Of a DNA stretch of 64,000 nt, positions 34,667 to 44,150 are shown piece by piece. This DNA comes from Pseudomonas orientalis. Its GTDB lineage: Bacteria > Pseudomonadota > Gammaproteobacteria > Pseudomonadales > Pseudomonadaceae. The notes beneath the pieces are model-generated. The model was not told where the DNA came from, searched no databases, and saw nothing but the letters and a program-made list of their open reading frames with translations. The DNA is taken from positions 4,896,501-4,960,500 of the forward strand of contig NZ_CP018049.1 in assembly GCF_002934065.1 (NCBI RefSeq). The letters are read 5' to 3'. Position numbers and translations under genes: made by a program. Position 1 is the first letter of the stretch. Each line of letters begins with the position of its first letter.

Positions 34667-35242
34667 CTACAGCATCACCTCATAAGGCCCAAGCACCTTA
34701 CTTGTCTGCACCAGCCCTTGACGCATCAACATCTCCAGATAACTCTGCGTATCCATTGGCGGCCGCTTCAACGCTCGCCTCTGCTTCTGTGCCGCGGCCA
34801 GTACTGCTGCCTGATCCAAATCCCAAAGATCCGAGATAAAGTCATCCGGGTGCATTGGCTCAATGTCATAAGCAGCCAAGATATGCGATGGGAAGTCTTT
34901 CAAGTTGAAAGTAACGATGACCTCCGCCTTACTACGAATCGCCGCCGCCAGTACGTGACGATCATCAGGATCGGGCAAATCCAGGCTCGAACATAACTCC
35001 TCATACCCTGTCACCAGCCCGTCAGGTATAGCCTTGTCCATCATCGTTGAAGTGCTATCCACTTGCTCCGAAGTAAGGTCGGGGCGATTTTTTAGCACAT
35101 TGCGCTTCCACTCTTCATGGATCTGGCTGGTCCATCGCGCTCGATACAGACCAGACAATCCCAGCCACATCAACAGATCCCGGAGTGCTGCCGGGTAAAG
35201 AACACAAGCATCGTATACCGCAGTGAACGGCGAACACCTCAT
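34667..35242 (-). CDS. PIN-domain toxin
   Basis: A 191-residue PIN-fold nuclease. Conserved acids: Asp11 in FTAVYDACVLYP, LPDPDDRHVLAAAI near residue 89 and VTFNLKDFP near 110, which together form the metal site of RNA-cutting PIN toxins. Its ATG overlaps the stop codon of the upstream gene by four bases. The pair is a type II toxin-antitoxin module of the PIN plus HTH class. The target RNA is unknown. Confidence 0.85.
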   Translation of the reverse strand: MRCSPFTAVYDACVLYPAALRDLLMWLGLSGLYRARWTSQIHEEWKRNVLKNRPDLTSEQVDSTSTMMDKAIPDGLVTGYEELCSSLDLPDPDDRHVLAAAIRSKAEVIVTFNLKDFPSHILAAYDIEPMHPDDFISDLWDLDQAAVLAAAQKQRRALKRPPMDTQSYLEMLMRQGLVQTSKVLGPYEVML

Positions 35243-35709
35243 AGGTCATACCCCATACCTAGCTCCTGAGCCTGCCGTACCAACGCCTCCATCGCCTCTT
35301 GGCTTTCTGCATCGCGCTGCTGTTTAAACGCCATCAAATCTGAAAACCGGATACGCCGATGGCGACCCGTCTTCGTAAAAGGAATGGCGCCTTCTTCCAG
35401 CATCTTCACCAGGTGCGGGCGTGAAACGTTGAGCAGGTCGGCAGCTTCCTGGGAGGTCAACTCAGCATGGACGGGTACAACCTTGACGGCATTGCCCAGC
35501 GCCAGCTCACCCAAAATATCAACCAGCAGACGTAGCGCGGATGTGGGGAGTACAAGGGAGTGGGGTTTGTCTTCTTTGTCGAAGATATCGATGCGTTGAG
35601 TGTCGAATTTGGTCGACAGCAATGAGGCCAATTCGCGCTGGCCCTGAACGGCGGCTTCGACTTCCTTTTCCAGCGGAGGAATTGTTTTAGGGAGGTGCGG
35701 GGTGATCAT
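35239..35709 (-). CDS. HTH (excisionase-type) antitoxin
   Basis: A 156-residue protein whose middle part is a MerR/excisionase-like helix-turn-helix: LTSQEAADLLNVSRPHLVK and GAIPFTKTGRHRRIRFSDL at about residues 84-125. It is the first gene of the two-gene module with the PIN toxin and probably both neutralises the toxin and represses the operon. The N-terminal 75 residues carry no recognised domain. Confidence 0.85.
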   Translation of the reverse strand: MITPHLPKTIPPLEKEVEAAVQGQRELASLLSTKFDTQRIDIFDKEDKPHSLVLPTSALRLLVDILGELALGNAVKVVPVHAELTSQEAADLLNVSRPHLVKMLEEGAIPFTKTGRHRRIRFSDLMAFKQQRDAESQEAMEALVRQAQELGMGYDL

Positions 35710-35861
35710 GATGCTGCTCCGTCGTCACATAGTTCAATTGAGCTCAAGCTAAACGAAACAAACGAAAATCGCAATATTCGAAACCCGCTCAAGTGACTGT
35801 CTACTTTTCCCACACCCACCGTCGAACACTGCCAATTCCAGCCCCGTAATATCCCCCCGTA

Positions 35862-35891
35862 GGCTCACTCCCTCGCACAAGGAAGTGAGCC
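35862..35891 (+). promoter_or_regulatory. Hairpin over the bacteriocin ribosome-binding region
   Basis: GGCTCACT at 35862-35869 pairs with AGTGAGCC at 35884-35891, five bases before the bacteriocin ATG; the AAGGAAG ribosome site lies in the loop and 3' arm. It could hold translation down. Confidence 0.45.
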
Positions 35892-35895
35892 GGTC

Positions 35896-37050
35896 ATGTC
35901 AGAACGTTCTTATCCACCTACTGAAGAAGCGCTACGCAGACAGCGAATCCTGACACCGCAACCGTCGCGGGCCCCCTATTCGCCGGCGATTGATCTATAC
36001 GAACCCTTCCCTGCCCCAGCCCCCACGCCGGCAAAACCTGTCGGCTGCGTCTTTATCAAGCCCTGCCAACTGCCGGACGGTTTCATCCGCTACGCCGACC
36101 CCACAGGTTATGTCCCGCTGGAGTTGGTCAAGGAGTACGCCCATTTAAGCCTGTTGGGCGGGCGCGAGGTGGACGGACGAGGCGCGGTGGCCTTGCGCAG
36201 GATCGGCGGCAGCGCGTTGCCCGCCGGCTTGGGGCAGTTGGCGTTGCGCTCTGCAGTGTGGGAATCGGCGACGACTGCCGTCGGGTCTGTCGCCGGTGGC
36301 CTGTTGGCCGGTTTGGTGGCGCTGGCCTGGCCGTCTGAGATGGGTGATAGCGCGCTCTACAGTGAGGAGCAGTTGCGCTCGATGGCGCGGGCGCGGTCGC
36401 AGATGCGTTTGCATGTCGAACAACGCGAGGACGGTACGCTCAAGGGGTATGGTTTTTACACCGGCAACCATCCGAGTTGGCAGATGATCGATGTGGTGCA
36501 GTTCCAAGCCCGCGACGAGCAGTTTGTGGCGGATTTGGGTGAGGGACTAGAGTTGATCTGGACACCTGCGGTTGATCCCAGTGACACGCTGGGAATTCCA
36601 GCCTTGGAGGCTGCGCCGCAAGCGCCGGTGATCTGGATTTACCCGCCGACGGAGAAGGCCGCGCAGATTCTGGTGAATCCGGTTTATCCGCCGGAGTACC
36701 GGGATTTTATTCTGGTGTTCCCGGTGGGGTCGGGGGTTCGGCCGCTGTATGTGGTGGTGAGTCTTAAGGCGGGGGATCACAAGTACCACAAGGCTCCGAA
36801 TACTGGACAAATTACTGGCTTTGAAAAACTGAAAAAAGCAAAACCCATGACTCCCAAGCAGGGAGGTGCCGGCCTGAGAGAGCGCTGGATAGATGAAAAA
36901 GGTCGAAAAATCTATGAATGGGATTCCCAACACGGCGAGCTGGAAATTTATCTAGCAAGTGATGGAAGCCATATCGGTGCGTTCAACCATCTAACCGGCG
37001 AGCAGCTAAAAGGGCCAAAAAAGAAACGAAACATCAGAAAGTATCTGTGA
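35896..37050 (+). CDS. S-type pyocin-like bacteriocin with colicin E3 rRNase domain
   Basis: A 384-residue toxin that should cut 16S rRNA in the decoding centre. The C-terminal domain (about 300-384) closely follows colicin E3: YEWDSQHGELEIY at 340-352 supplies Asp343, His346 and Glu350 in the spacing of the E3 catalytic residues, and the tail KKKRNIRKYL supplies Arg378. A pyocin-S-type translocation domain precedes it (VIWIYPPTEKAAQILV, PPEYRDFILVFP). The N-terminus has the LPDGFIRYADPTGYVPLE and SLLGGREVDGRGAVAL motif but no large receptor-binding region, so the protein is much shorter than usual S-type pyocins. The immunity gene follows 7 bp downstream. Confidence 0.9.
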   Translation: MSERSYPPTEEALRRQRILTPQPSRAPYSPAIDLYEPFPAPAPTPAKPVGCVFIKPCQLPDGFIRYADPTGYVPLELVKEYAHLSLLGGREVDGRGAVALRRIGGSALPAGLGQLALRSAVWESATTAVGSVAGGLLAGLVALAWPSEMGDSALYSEEQLRSMARARSQMRLHVEQREDGTLKGYGFYTGNHPSWQMIDVVQFQARDEQFVADLGEGLELIWTPAVDPSDTLGIPALEAAPQAPVIWIYPPTEKAAQILVNPVYPPEYRDFILVFPVGSGVRPLYVVVSLKAGDHKYHKAPNTGQITGFEKLKKAKPMTPKQGGAGLRERWIDEKGRKIYEWDSQHGELEIYLASDGSHIGAFNHLTGEQLKGPKKKRNIRKYL

Positions 37051-37057
37051 GGGTTAC

Positions 37058-37315
37058 ATGGGACTCAAAGTGAGATTGGAATGGTTCGACAGAACCACAG
37101 AGTGGCTAATCGGAACTGAGGATTCGGCGGACTTAGGAAACGATTACTCCGTGATTTCTGAGCTCGGATTGTCGGTAGACGAAGACGTCAATAACGGCAT
37201 GTTTGAATTGCAAAGGGAGTGGCTATCAGTGATACAGGCACATTTCTCCCATGAGATAGTTCTTTCAGAAAACGACTACTTCATCGCATTCGATCACGAG
37301 GACACGCTTGACTGA
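37058..37315 (+). CDS. Colicin E3-type immunity protein
   Basis: An 85-residue acidic protein that binds and blocks the rRNase domain. It matches the ImmE3/cloacin immunity family: MGLKVRLEWFDRTTEW at the start, DEDVNNGMFELQREWL in the middle and SENDYFIAFDHED near the end. The toxin-immunity order and 7-bp gap are as in colicin E3. Confidence 0.92.
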   Translation: MGLKVRLEWFDRTTEWLIGTEDSADLGNDYSVISELGLSVDEDVNNGMFELQREWLSVIQAHFSHEIVLSENDYFIAFDHEDTLD

Positions 37316-37525
37316 TACGAACAGAATCAATGGGCGTATTTGATACGTATACCGTTGAATGTTGAGCAAAGGCGGGTCAAGAACGTCGAACTCACAGGCC
37401 ACGGCTGCGCAGTCGAACCGGGACGATCAACGCGTACAGGTGCCCGCCAATGTCGAGGCGATGAGATCGCGCAGCCACATATGGGCGGGATCCCGGTGCA
37501 GTCGTTCGGGCCATAGCATGAGCAT

Positions 37526-37650
37526 GATCGTTCCCACGCTCCGCGTGGTAATGCCGCCTGGGACGCTCCGCGTCCCGTCGTACAATTCAATGCGTACAGG
37601 TGAAGCAGAGCGTCATGGGATGCATTACCACGCGGAGCGTGGGAACGATC
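37526..37650. repeat. Long perfect inverted repeat
   Basis: The 29 bases 37526-37554 (GATCGTTCCCACGCTCCGCG and onward) recur exactly inverted at 37622-37650, with further GGGACGCTCCGCGTCCC inside. This is a known type of Pseudomonas intergenic palindrome; here it fills the gap between the immunity gene and the cytochrome gene. Confidence 0.85.
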
Positions 37651-37739
37651 AACGCGTCCGGCCATCACGATTTCGGGATCCACAGGGTTGAGAACGTAAC
37701 GCCTGAAGGCTAGCCATACGCCGACAACCCTCTACGCCA

Positions 37740-38114
37740 TCACTCGTGCTGAAACGTCTCAAGATACGCCAATATATTTTCAATCTTCTCCGGATCACTG
37801 ATGCCCCAGAAAATCATCCGCGTCCCTTTCACAACCGATTTCGGATTTTCAATGTAGGCCGCCAGTTTGTCCCGGGTCCAGACCACTCCCGAGGTCTTCA
37901 TCGCCTCCGAATACTGATAGTCCGCCGTGGTACCGGCAGGTCGATCAATGATGCCGTTCAGTTGCGGCCCAAAACCGCCACGGGCGCCTTCGCCAATGCT
38001 GTGGCAACCGCCGCAGGTCTTGGCGAAGAGCTTGCCGCCCGCTTCCGCATCGCCGGCGGCGGCGGCCTGGCCGGTGGTCAGCATCAGGGCGAGGGTCAAC
38101 AAGGCATACTTCAT
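37740..38114 (-). CDS. Monoheme c-type cytochrome
   Basis: A 124-residue periplasmic class I cytochrome c. A signal peptide (MKYALLTLALMLTTGQAAAA) is followed by the heme site CGGCH at residues 34-38 and the Met ligand in the TRMIFWGISDP segment. Class I soluble cytochromes shuttle electrons between membrane complexes; the partner cannot be told. It stands alone on the minus strand. Confidence 0.9.
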   Translation of the reverse strand: MKYALLTLALMLTTGQAAAAGDAEAGGKLFAKTCGGCHSIGEGARGGFGPQLNGIIDRPAGTTADYQYSEAMKTSGVVWTRDKLAAYIENPKSVVKGTRMIFWGISDPEKIENILAYLETFQHE

Positions 38115-38288
38115 CGGACAGCTCCGCGTCGAGTGTTGATGCCAATTATGCCTGTTTACACAGCAACGCCCTCAGCCACGTTCCTGCACATCGCCAAACG
38201 ACCACCCATCGTTTAAAAAACATCCAATCGAACCTATGCCTGCAGCCTCCACTCAACCCTACTGAACCCTGATGGTGGAGTAAGGATC

Positions 38289-38669
38289 ATGGCTCGGCCA
38301 TCGATTTTAGTATTGGAAGACGACGAAATCATTCGGGCGTTAATGGTGGATGTGCTGGAGGACTTCGGCGCGTCGGTGACGTCGTTCCCTTCAGCGGACG
38401 ACGGGATGATTTATCTGGAACGGGGCGATGACCCCGTGGACCTGATTGTCAGCGATATTCAAATGCCGGGTTTGCTCAATGGCTTTGACCTGAGCAAGGT
38501 GGTGGCGCACCGCTGGCCGACGGTGCAGGTGGTGCTGACGTCCGGCAACGCCCATCTGGCGGCACAATTGGGCGGCTCGGTGCGATTCCTGCCCAAGCCC
38601 TGGAGCACCCAGCATCTGATTGACTGCGTGCAAACAGCGCTGAATCAGCAGGGTTTGGCTATGCATTGA
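38289..38669 (+). CDS. Stand-alone response regulator receiver
   Basis: A 126-residue CheY-like receiver with no output domain. ILVLEDDEIIRALM gives the acidic pocket, LIVSDIQMPGLLNG holds the phospho-Asp near 54, VVLTSGN the Thr/Ser and RFLPKPW the Lys. It lies about 200 bp upstream of bphO-bphP on the same strand and could be the partner of the bacteriophytochrome, but the gap holds no obvious link. Confidence 0.88.
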   Translation: MARPSILVLEDDEIIRALMVDVLEDFGASVTSFPSADDGMIYLERGDDPVDLIVSDIQMPGLLNGFDLSKVVAHRWPTVQVVLTSGNAHLAAQLGGSVRFLPKPWSTQHLIDCVQTALNQQGLAMH

Positions 38670-38865
38670 TAGCGTCGCGATATCACCTTGAGCGAACTTC
38701 CCGGTGAAACCATCGGTCCATTAATGACGCAAGGAGCGACATTTCTGATCCGTTAGTCAGCCTTTTCGCCTTGCGCGTTTAGTTACAGACTGCGAGTTGT
38801 GTAGAATCGTCGCCCATTTCCGCGCGTCACTCATGGCCGAGAGGCCCACAGTTCGAGCTTACTGA

Positions 38866-39480
38866 ATGCATTCTCAGGCCCATGACGTCGATGCGCCCCC
38901 ACTGCTGGAAGCGTTGCGCACAGGCACGGCCTCGCTGCATACCGCGCTGGAAAAACGCCTGCCGTTTTTCTCCGATCGCCTTGATGCGCAGGGGTACCGG
39001 CATCTGCTGCAGGCGTACTTCGGGTTTTATCAGCCTATGGAGGCTGCACTGTACGGCAGCGGCTTGATTCCCGAAGGGCTTGATACCGCAATGCGTGTGA
39101 AAACACCGATACTGGTCAGTGACCTCCACGCGCTGGGCCTGGATGATCAGGCCATCGACACCCTGCCCCATTGCACGCAACTGCCAACGCTCGACACCCC
39201 CGCCGCCTGCCTCGGTGCTCTGTATGTACTGGAGGGTGCGACGCTGGGTGGCCAGGTGCTTCGTCGTGAAATGGCTCAGCGCCTGGGCGTCAATGCCGAC
39301 AACGGCGGCGCCTTTCTCGACATCTACGGGGTAGAGACCGGGCGGCGCTGGAAAGACTTTCTTGTTTACCTGGGCGACCAGCCGCTGGACGCGCCCGCAA
39401 AACAATGCGCCGTGAACGCCGCCCGCTCGACATTCAGCTGCTTTGAGCAATGGCTCGACAGCCAGGAGGTACTGCTATGA
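38866..39480 (+). CDS. bphO: Biliverdin-producing heme oxygenase BphO
   Basis: Opens heme to biliverdin, the chromophore of the phytochrome encoded next to it. 204 residues of the heme-oxygenase fold: TGTASLHTALEKRLPF carries the proximal His, and YVLEGATLGGQVLRREMAQR near residues 120-139 is the distal-helix signature. The stop codon overlaps the bphP start in ATGA, so the two are translated together. Confidence 0.93.
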   Translation: MHSQAHDVDAPPLLEALRTGTASLHTALEKRLPFFSDRLDAQGYRHLLQAYFGFYQPMEAALYGSGLIPEGLDTAMRVKTPILVSDLHALGLDDQAIDTLPHCTQLPTLDTPAACLGALYVLEGATLGGQVLRREMAQRLGVNADNGGAFLDIYGVETGRRWKDFLVYLGDQPLDAPAKQCAVNAARSTFSCFEQWLDSQEVLL

Positions 39481-41705
39481 AAACCGAAGATTTTGAAGAG
39501 CTGCTTGCCAACTGTGCCAACGAGCCCATCCGCTTTCCCGGGGCGATCCAGCCCCACGGTGCGCTGCTGACCCTGTCGGAGCCCGGCCTGAATATCATCC
39601 AGGTCAGCGCCAACGTCGGCACCTTGTTCGGCCATGCGCCCGAAACGCTGCTCGGCCAGCCGCTGCACAGCGTGATCGGCACCGAACACGCCCAGGCCGT
39701 GCAGGTCATGGCCCGGACCAATACCTTTTTCGACATGCCACCGTTGCACGTCACCCTCAACGGTGCGGATTTCGAAGGCTTGCTGCACCGCCACCAGGAC
39801 GTGCTGGTACTGGAGTTCGAGCCGCGGCTCAAGGACTTTCGCCCGCGCGCGTTAAACGGCCGCACCAGTAACCTGGGCAAGATGCTGCAACGTTTGCAGG
39901 CGGCGAAAACCCTGCAGGCGCTGTACGAAATCAGCGTAAATGAAATCCAGGCCATGACCGGTTACGATCGCGTGCTGATCTACCGTTTCGAAGACGAAGG
40001 CCATGGCCAGGTGATCGCCGAAGCATCGGCGCCGTCTATGGAGCTTTTCAACGGGCTGTTCTTCCCTGCGTCCGACATCCCGGAGCAGGCTCGCGAGCTG
40101 TATCGCACCAACTGGCTACGGATTATTCCCAATGCGGCCTACGAGCCAGTCCCGTTGGTGCCCAGGCTGCGGCCAGATACCGGCGAACCGCTGGATTTGA
40201 GCTTTGCCACCCTGCGCAGTGTGTCGCCGATCCACTGCCAGTACATGCAGAACATGGGCGTGCTGTCATCCATGAGCATCTCGCTGATGGACGGCGACAA
40301 GCTCTGGGGCCTGATCAGCTGCGGCAATCGGGAACCCCTGCTGGTGCCGAACGAGTTACGCACCGCCTGCCAGACCATCGGCCAGGTGCTGTCGTTGCAG
40401 ATCAGCGCCATGGAAGCCTTGGAACTGAGCCGTCAGCGCGAGGAAAAACTTCAGGCGCTGGCGCTGCTTGATCAAGCGATGAAGGCCTCGGAGGACAATG
40501 TGTTCGATGGCCTGGCCCAACAGGGCCAGTTGCTGATGGACCTGACGCGGGCAGGCGGCGTGGCGATCATCGATAACAAACAATTGCACCGCTACGGTAA
40601 CTGCCCGGAACCGGCGCAGATCCGTGCGCTGCACAAATGGCTGCAGGAACGCGACGAACCGGTGTTCGCCAGCCACAATCTGGTTTCGTCATACCCACCG
40701 GCCGCCGAGTTCCAGGCACTGGCCAGCGGCGTCCTGGCCATGCAACTGCCCAAGCCTGTGGACAACGGTGTGCTGTGGTTCCGCCCGGAAGTCAAAGAGA
40801 ACATCAACTGGAGCGGCGACCCGCAAAAGCCGCTGGACCTGGAAAATTCCGACGCCGGCCTGCGCCTTCGTCCCCGCACGTCATTTGAAATCTGGAAGGT
40901 CGAAATGGCCGGCATCTCCACCAAGTGGAGCCATGGCGACCTGTTCGCCGCCAATGACCTGCGCCGCTCGGCCCTGGAAAACGACCTGGCCCGCCAGGTG
41001 CTGCGCGAACAACAAGCCGTGCGGGCGCGTGAAGAGCTGGTGGCGGTGGTGTCCCATGACCTGCGCAACCCCATGACCGTGATCTCCATGCTCTGCGGCA
41101 TGCTGCAAAAGGCGTTCAGCTCCGACGGCCCTCATACGTCACGGCGGATTTCCTCGGCCATCGATACCATGCAGCAGGCGGCCGGGCGCATGAATGTGCT
41201 ATTGGAGGACTTGCTCGACACGTCGAAAATCGATGCGGGGCGGTATGTGGTCAAGCCGGTGGCGCTGGATGTCAGCCAGATATTCGAAGAGGCCTACTCC
41301 TTGCTCGCACCGCTGGCATCGGAGAAAGGCATTGACCTGTCGTTCAACGCCGAGCCCGGCCTGCTGATCAACGCCGACCCGGAGCGCCTGTTCCAGGTCC
41401 TGTCGAACCTGATCGGCAATGCCATCAAGTTCACCCCACGCCAGGGCAATATCGGCATCAGTGCCATGAGCAATGGCGAAGAAATCGTGTTCTCGGTGCG
41501 GGATTCTGGCGAAGGCATTGCGCCGGAACAATTGCCCCATGTGTTTGACCGCTACTGGACCCAGACCGAAAACAACCCCACCGGCAGCGGCCTGGGGCTG
41601 TACATCACCCAGGGCATCGTGCAGGCCCATGGCGGCAGGATCGTAGCCGAGAGTGAGGTGGGCCGAGGGAGTGAGTTCCGGTTTACGGTGCCAAAGCCGA
41701 TCTGA
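39477..41705 (+). CDS. bphP: Bacteriophytochrome sensor kinase BphP
   Basis: Red/far-red light sensor kinase of 742 residues. Order: N-terminal stretch with the biliverdin-binding Cys13 (LLANCANEPIRFPG), PAS (about 20-120), GAF with the PASDIPEQARELYRTNWLR pocket near 196-214, PHY (to about 490), HisKA box VVSHDLRNPMTVIS near 523 and HATPase with GSGLGLYITQGI near 707. It shares a transcript with bphO, which supplies its chromophore. I use the ATG overlapping the bphO stop. Confidence 0.95.
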   Translation: MKTEDFEELLANCANEPIRFPGAIQPHGALLTLSEPGLNIIQVSANVGTLFGHAPETLLGQPLHSVIGTEHAQAVQVMARTNTFFDMPPLHVTLNGADFEGLLHRHQDVLVLEFEPRLKDFRPRALNGRTSNLGKMLQRLQAAKTLQALYEISVNEIQAMTGYDRVLIYRFEDEGHGQVIAEASAPSMELFNGLFFPASDIPEQARELYRTNWLRIIPNAAYEPVPLVPRLRPDTGEPLDLSFATLRSVSPIHCQYMQNMGVLSSMSISLMDGDKLWGLISCGNREPLLVPNELRTACQTIGQVLSLQISAMEALELSRQREEKLQALALLDQAMKASEDNVFDGLAQQGQLLMDLTRAGGVAIIDNKQLHRYGNCPEPAQIRALHKWLQERDEPVFASHNLVSSYPPAAEFQALASGVLAMQLPKPVDNGVLWFRPEVKENINWSGDPQKPLDLENSDAGLRLRPRTSFEIWKVEMAGISTKWSHGDLFAANDLRRSALENDLARQVLREQQAVRAREELVAVVSHDLRNPMTVISMLCGMLQKAFSSDGPHTSRRISSAIDTMQQAAGRMNVLLEDLLDTSKIDAGRYVVKPVALDVSQIFEEAYSLLAPLASEKGIDLSFNAEPGLLINADPERLFQVLSNLIGNAIKFTPRQGNIGISAMSNGEEIVFSVRDSGEGIAPEQLPHVFDRYWTQTENNPTGSGLGLYITQGIVQAHGGRIVAESEVGRGSEFRFTVPKPI

Positions 41706-41835
41706 AATAAACGCTGTGACATCTTGCGATACCGATGGCCGGGAACGTCTGCCCGGCCAGCGCCACTGATCATGGCGTACTCAGAGAGCGTCCTGGTGCG
41801 AGCCACCCTCCTTCAACTGAGCAAGAGGTATGTCC

Positions 41836-42015
41836 ATGATCATCGGTCAATCGTTTCACAGCTATAACCTTCATCAATCTGTACAAAACGCCCAGTCCCC
41901 GGTCAGTCCCGCGCAGCCGACGCCCCCAGTTGACGCCGTCCCACAGGGACAAGACCAGAAACAAGCAAGAAAAGAATCGAACCTGGACCCTCTCGGACAG
42001 GGCTTCCTGGTGTGA
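41836..42015 (+). CDS. Small hypothetical protein (59 aa)
   Basis: A Gln/Pro-rich peptide (MIIGQSFHSYNLHQSVQNAQ). AAGAGG lies seven bases before this ATG, a better spacing than the in-frame ATG at 41830. Low complexity and no domain; it is a plausible but unconfirmed gene. Confidence 0.5.
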   Translation: MIIGQSFHSYNLHQSVQNAQSPVSPAQPTPPVDAVPQGQDQKQARKESNLDPLGQGFLV

Positions 42016-42130
42016 ACCGACGCTGATCCCTTGCAAGGCGTGCTACGCCCTGTGTTGCACGCTGTTAACAAAACACTGACATCCTCGGGGTTATGCTTTC
42101 CCGTTCTACTCTGCATGAGCGGCATTGTTG

Positions 42131-44032
42131 ATGCCTCAACCCGACACCCTGCCCGCCGTTATCGCGGGCCCCCTTCTTCGCCGCCTGGAACCCCGGCGAC
42201 TGGTCATGTGGCTGGTGGGAAGCCGCGCCCTGACCTTGACGTTGAAGCTGTATGTACCTCAAGGCGAAACGCTGGAGATCGGCCTGGACGAACGCCAGTG
42301 CCAAGTCGTTGCCGCCGGGCGTCACGCTTTTATCCACCTGATCGATATCGCACTGGACCACGCACTGCCCCAGGACGTGGTTATCGGCTACGACCTGCTG
42401 ATCGACACCCAGGGCATTGCGCAGTGGGCCGGGCATCTTCTATACCCTGAAGCCGGTACTGCGAACTTCGTGTTGCACAGCCGCCTGCATCAGTTGGTGC
42501 ATGGTTCGTGTCGCAAACCTCACCACCGTGCCGACGAAGGCCTGCTGTGCGTAGACCGTCTGCTGGCGGCTGCGCCACTCCCCACCGACCGCCCGGCCTT
42601 GCTGATGATGAGCGGCGACCAGATCTACGCCGATGACGTCGCCGGGCCGATGTTGCGGGCCATTCATGCCTTGATTGCACGCCTGGAGTTGTTCGACGAG
42701 TATTTGGAGGGCGCAGTGGTAGACGACAGCGCCAACCTCTACGGGCATCCTGCCAGCTATTACCACAGGGCCGACCTGCTGCCGGCGCTGGACAGCAACG
42801 AGACCCTGCGCGAACGGTTTTTCGGCGGTGTGAAGAAGCCGATTTTCACCAGCAGCACCGCAGACAATCACCTCGTGAGCTTCGCCGAGGTCCTGGCGAT
42901 GTACCTGCTGGCCTGGTCTCCCATGCCCTGGACGCTGATCGCGCCCCAGGCGCCGCAATTGAGCCTTGAAGAACAGCAGCGTTACGCTCGCGAACAGGGG
43001 CTGATTGATCGGTTTCGTGACGGATTGCCGGGCGTTGCACGGGTGTTTGCCCACCTTTCGACCCTGATGATTTTTGACGATCACGACATCACCGATGACT
43101 GGAACCTCAGCGCCCAATGGGAGGAAACCGCCTACGGCCACCCCTTCTCCAAACGCATCATCGGCAATGCCTTGCTTGCCTATATGCTGTGCCAGGGCTG
43201 GGGCAACCAACCGCAGGCGTTTGGCGAACTGGTGAAACAAACCCAGGCCCTGACGGCCACGGCACATCACAATCACCTCGACGCCAGCGCGCAGGATGAC
43301 CTGGTGCAAGCGCTGTTGAAGTTCCAGCACTGGCACTACGTACTCCCCACCAACCCCGCGCTGGTGGTGCTCGACACCCGCACCCGCCGCTGGCGCAGCG
43401 AGTTCACCCTCAAGCAACCCTCCGGCCTGCTGGATTGGGAAGCCTTGAGCGAACTGCAGCAGGAACTGCTCGATCATCCGTCGGCCATTATCGTCTCGCC
43501 CGCGCCGATCTTTGGCGTGAAGCTGATAGAGACCGTGCAGAAAATCTTCAGTTGGTGCGGCCACCCCTTATTGGTCGACGCCGAAAACTGGATGGCCCAT
43601 CGCGGCAGCGCCCAGGTGATTCTCAATATCTTCCGCCACTCCCGCACACCCGGTAATTACGTGATTCTGTCGGGGGACGTGCATTATTCGTTTGTCTACG
43701 AAGTGCTGATTCGCCACCGCAATGCGGGTCCCAGGATCTGGCAGATCACCAGCAGCGGCATCAAGAACGAGTTCCCGCCGCGTCTGCTGGAATGGTTCGA
43801 CCGTCTCAACCGCTGGCTCTACTCCCCGCGCTCACCGCTCAACTGGTTTACCCGGCGCCGTACCATGCAGGTGGTGCCGCATATCCCGGAACATGCCGAG
43901 GCTGGCGAGCGCTTATGGAATTGCGCGGGAATCGGTCAGGTGTTTTTCAACGAAAAGGGCCAACCTGAAGCGATTTTTCAGCACAACGCGAATGGCAAGC
44001 CGCGTACGAAAATGACCGCGCCACGCCCCTGA
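42131..44032 (+). CDS. PhoD-like metallophosphatase
   Basis: A 633-residue protein of the PhoD-like alkaline phosphatase/phosphodiesterase group. Metal-binding motifs: LMMSGDQIYADDVAGPMLR near residue 158, LMIFDDHDITDDWN near 312 and YVILSGDVHYSFVYE near 511. No signal peptide is visible, unlike secreted Tat-exported PhoD, so it probably acts in the cytoplasm or is exported another way. The substrate is not known. Confidence 0.85.
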   Translation: MPQPDTLPAVIAGPLLRRLEPRRLVMWLVGSRALTLTLKLYVPQGETLEIGLDERQCQVVAAGRHAFIHLIDIALDHALPQDVVIGYDLLIDTQGIAQWAGHLLYPEAGTANFVLHSRLHQLVHGSCRKPHHRADEGLLCVDRLLAAAPLPTDRPALLMMSGDQIYADDVAGPMLRAIHALIARLELFDEYLEGAVVDDSANLYGHPASYYHRADLLPALDSNETLRERFFGGVKKPIFTSSTADNHLVSFAEVLAMYLLAWSPMPWTLIAPQAPQLSLEEQQRYAREQGLIDRFRDGLPGVARVFAHLSTLMIFDDHDITDDWNLSAQWEETAYGHPFSKRIIGNALLAYMLCQGWGNQPQAFGELVKQTQALTATAHHNHLDASAQDDLVQALLKFQHWHYVLPTNPALVVLDTRTRRWRSEFTLKQPSGLLDWEALSELQQELLDHPSAIIVSPAPIFGVKLIETVQKIFSWCGHPLLVDAENWMAHRGSAQVILNIFRHSRTPGNYVILSGDVHYSFVYEVLIRHRNAGPRIWQITSSGIKNEFPPRLLEWFDRLNRWLYSPRSPLNWFTRRRTMQVVPHIPEHAEAGERLWNCAGIGQVFFNEKGQPEAIFQHNANGKPRTKMTAPRP

Positions 44033-44150
44033 AACAATACATCTGCCCTATTCAAAGCACACCGGCCGCGTTGTACAGTAGCGCCAGCCACGGAGTATCG
44101 GCGTCAACCACAGCTGGCCTCGGGAGCCAGTTCACGCAGGAAGCGCGTAA

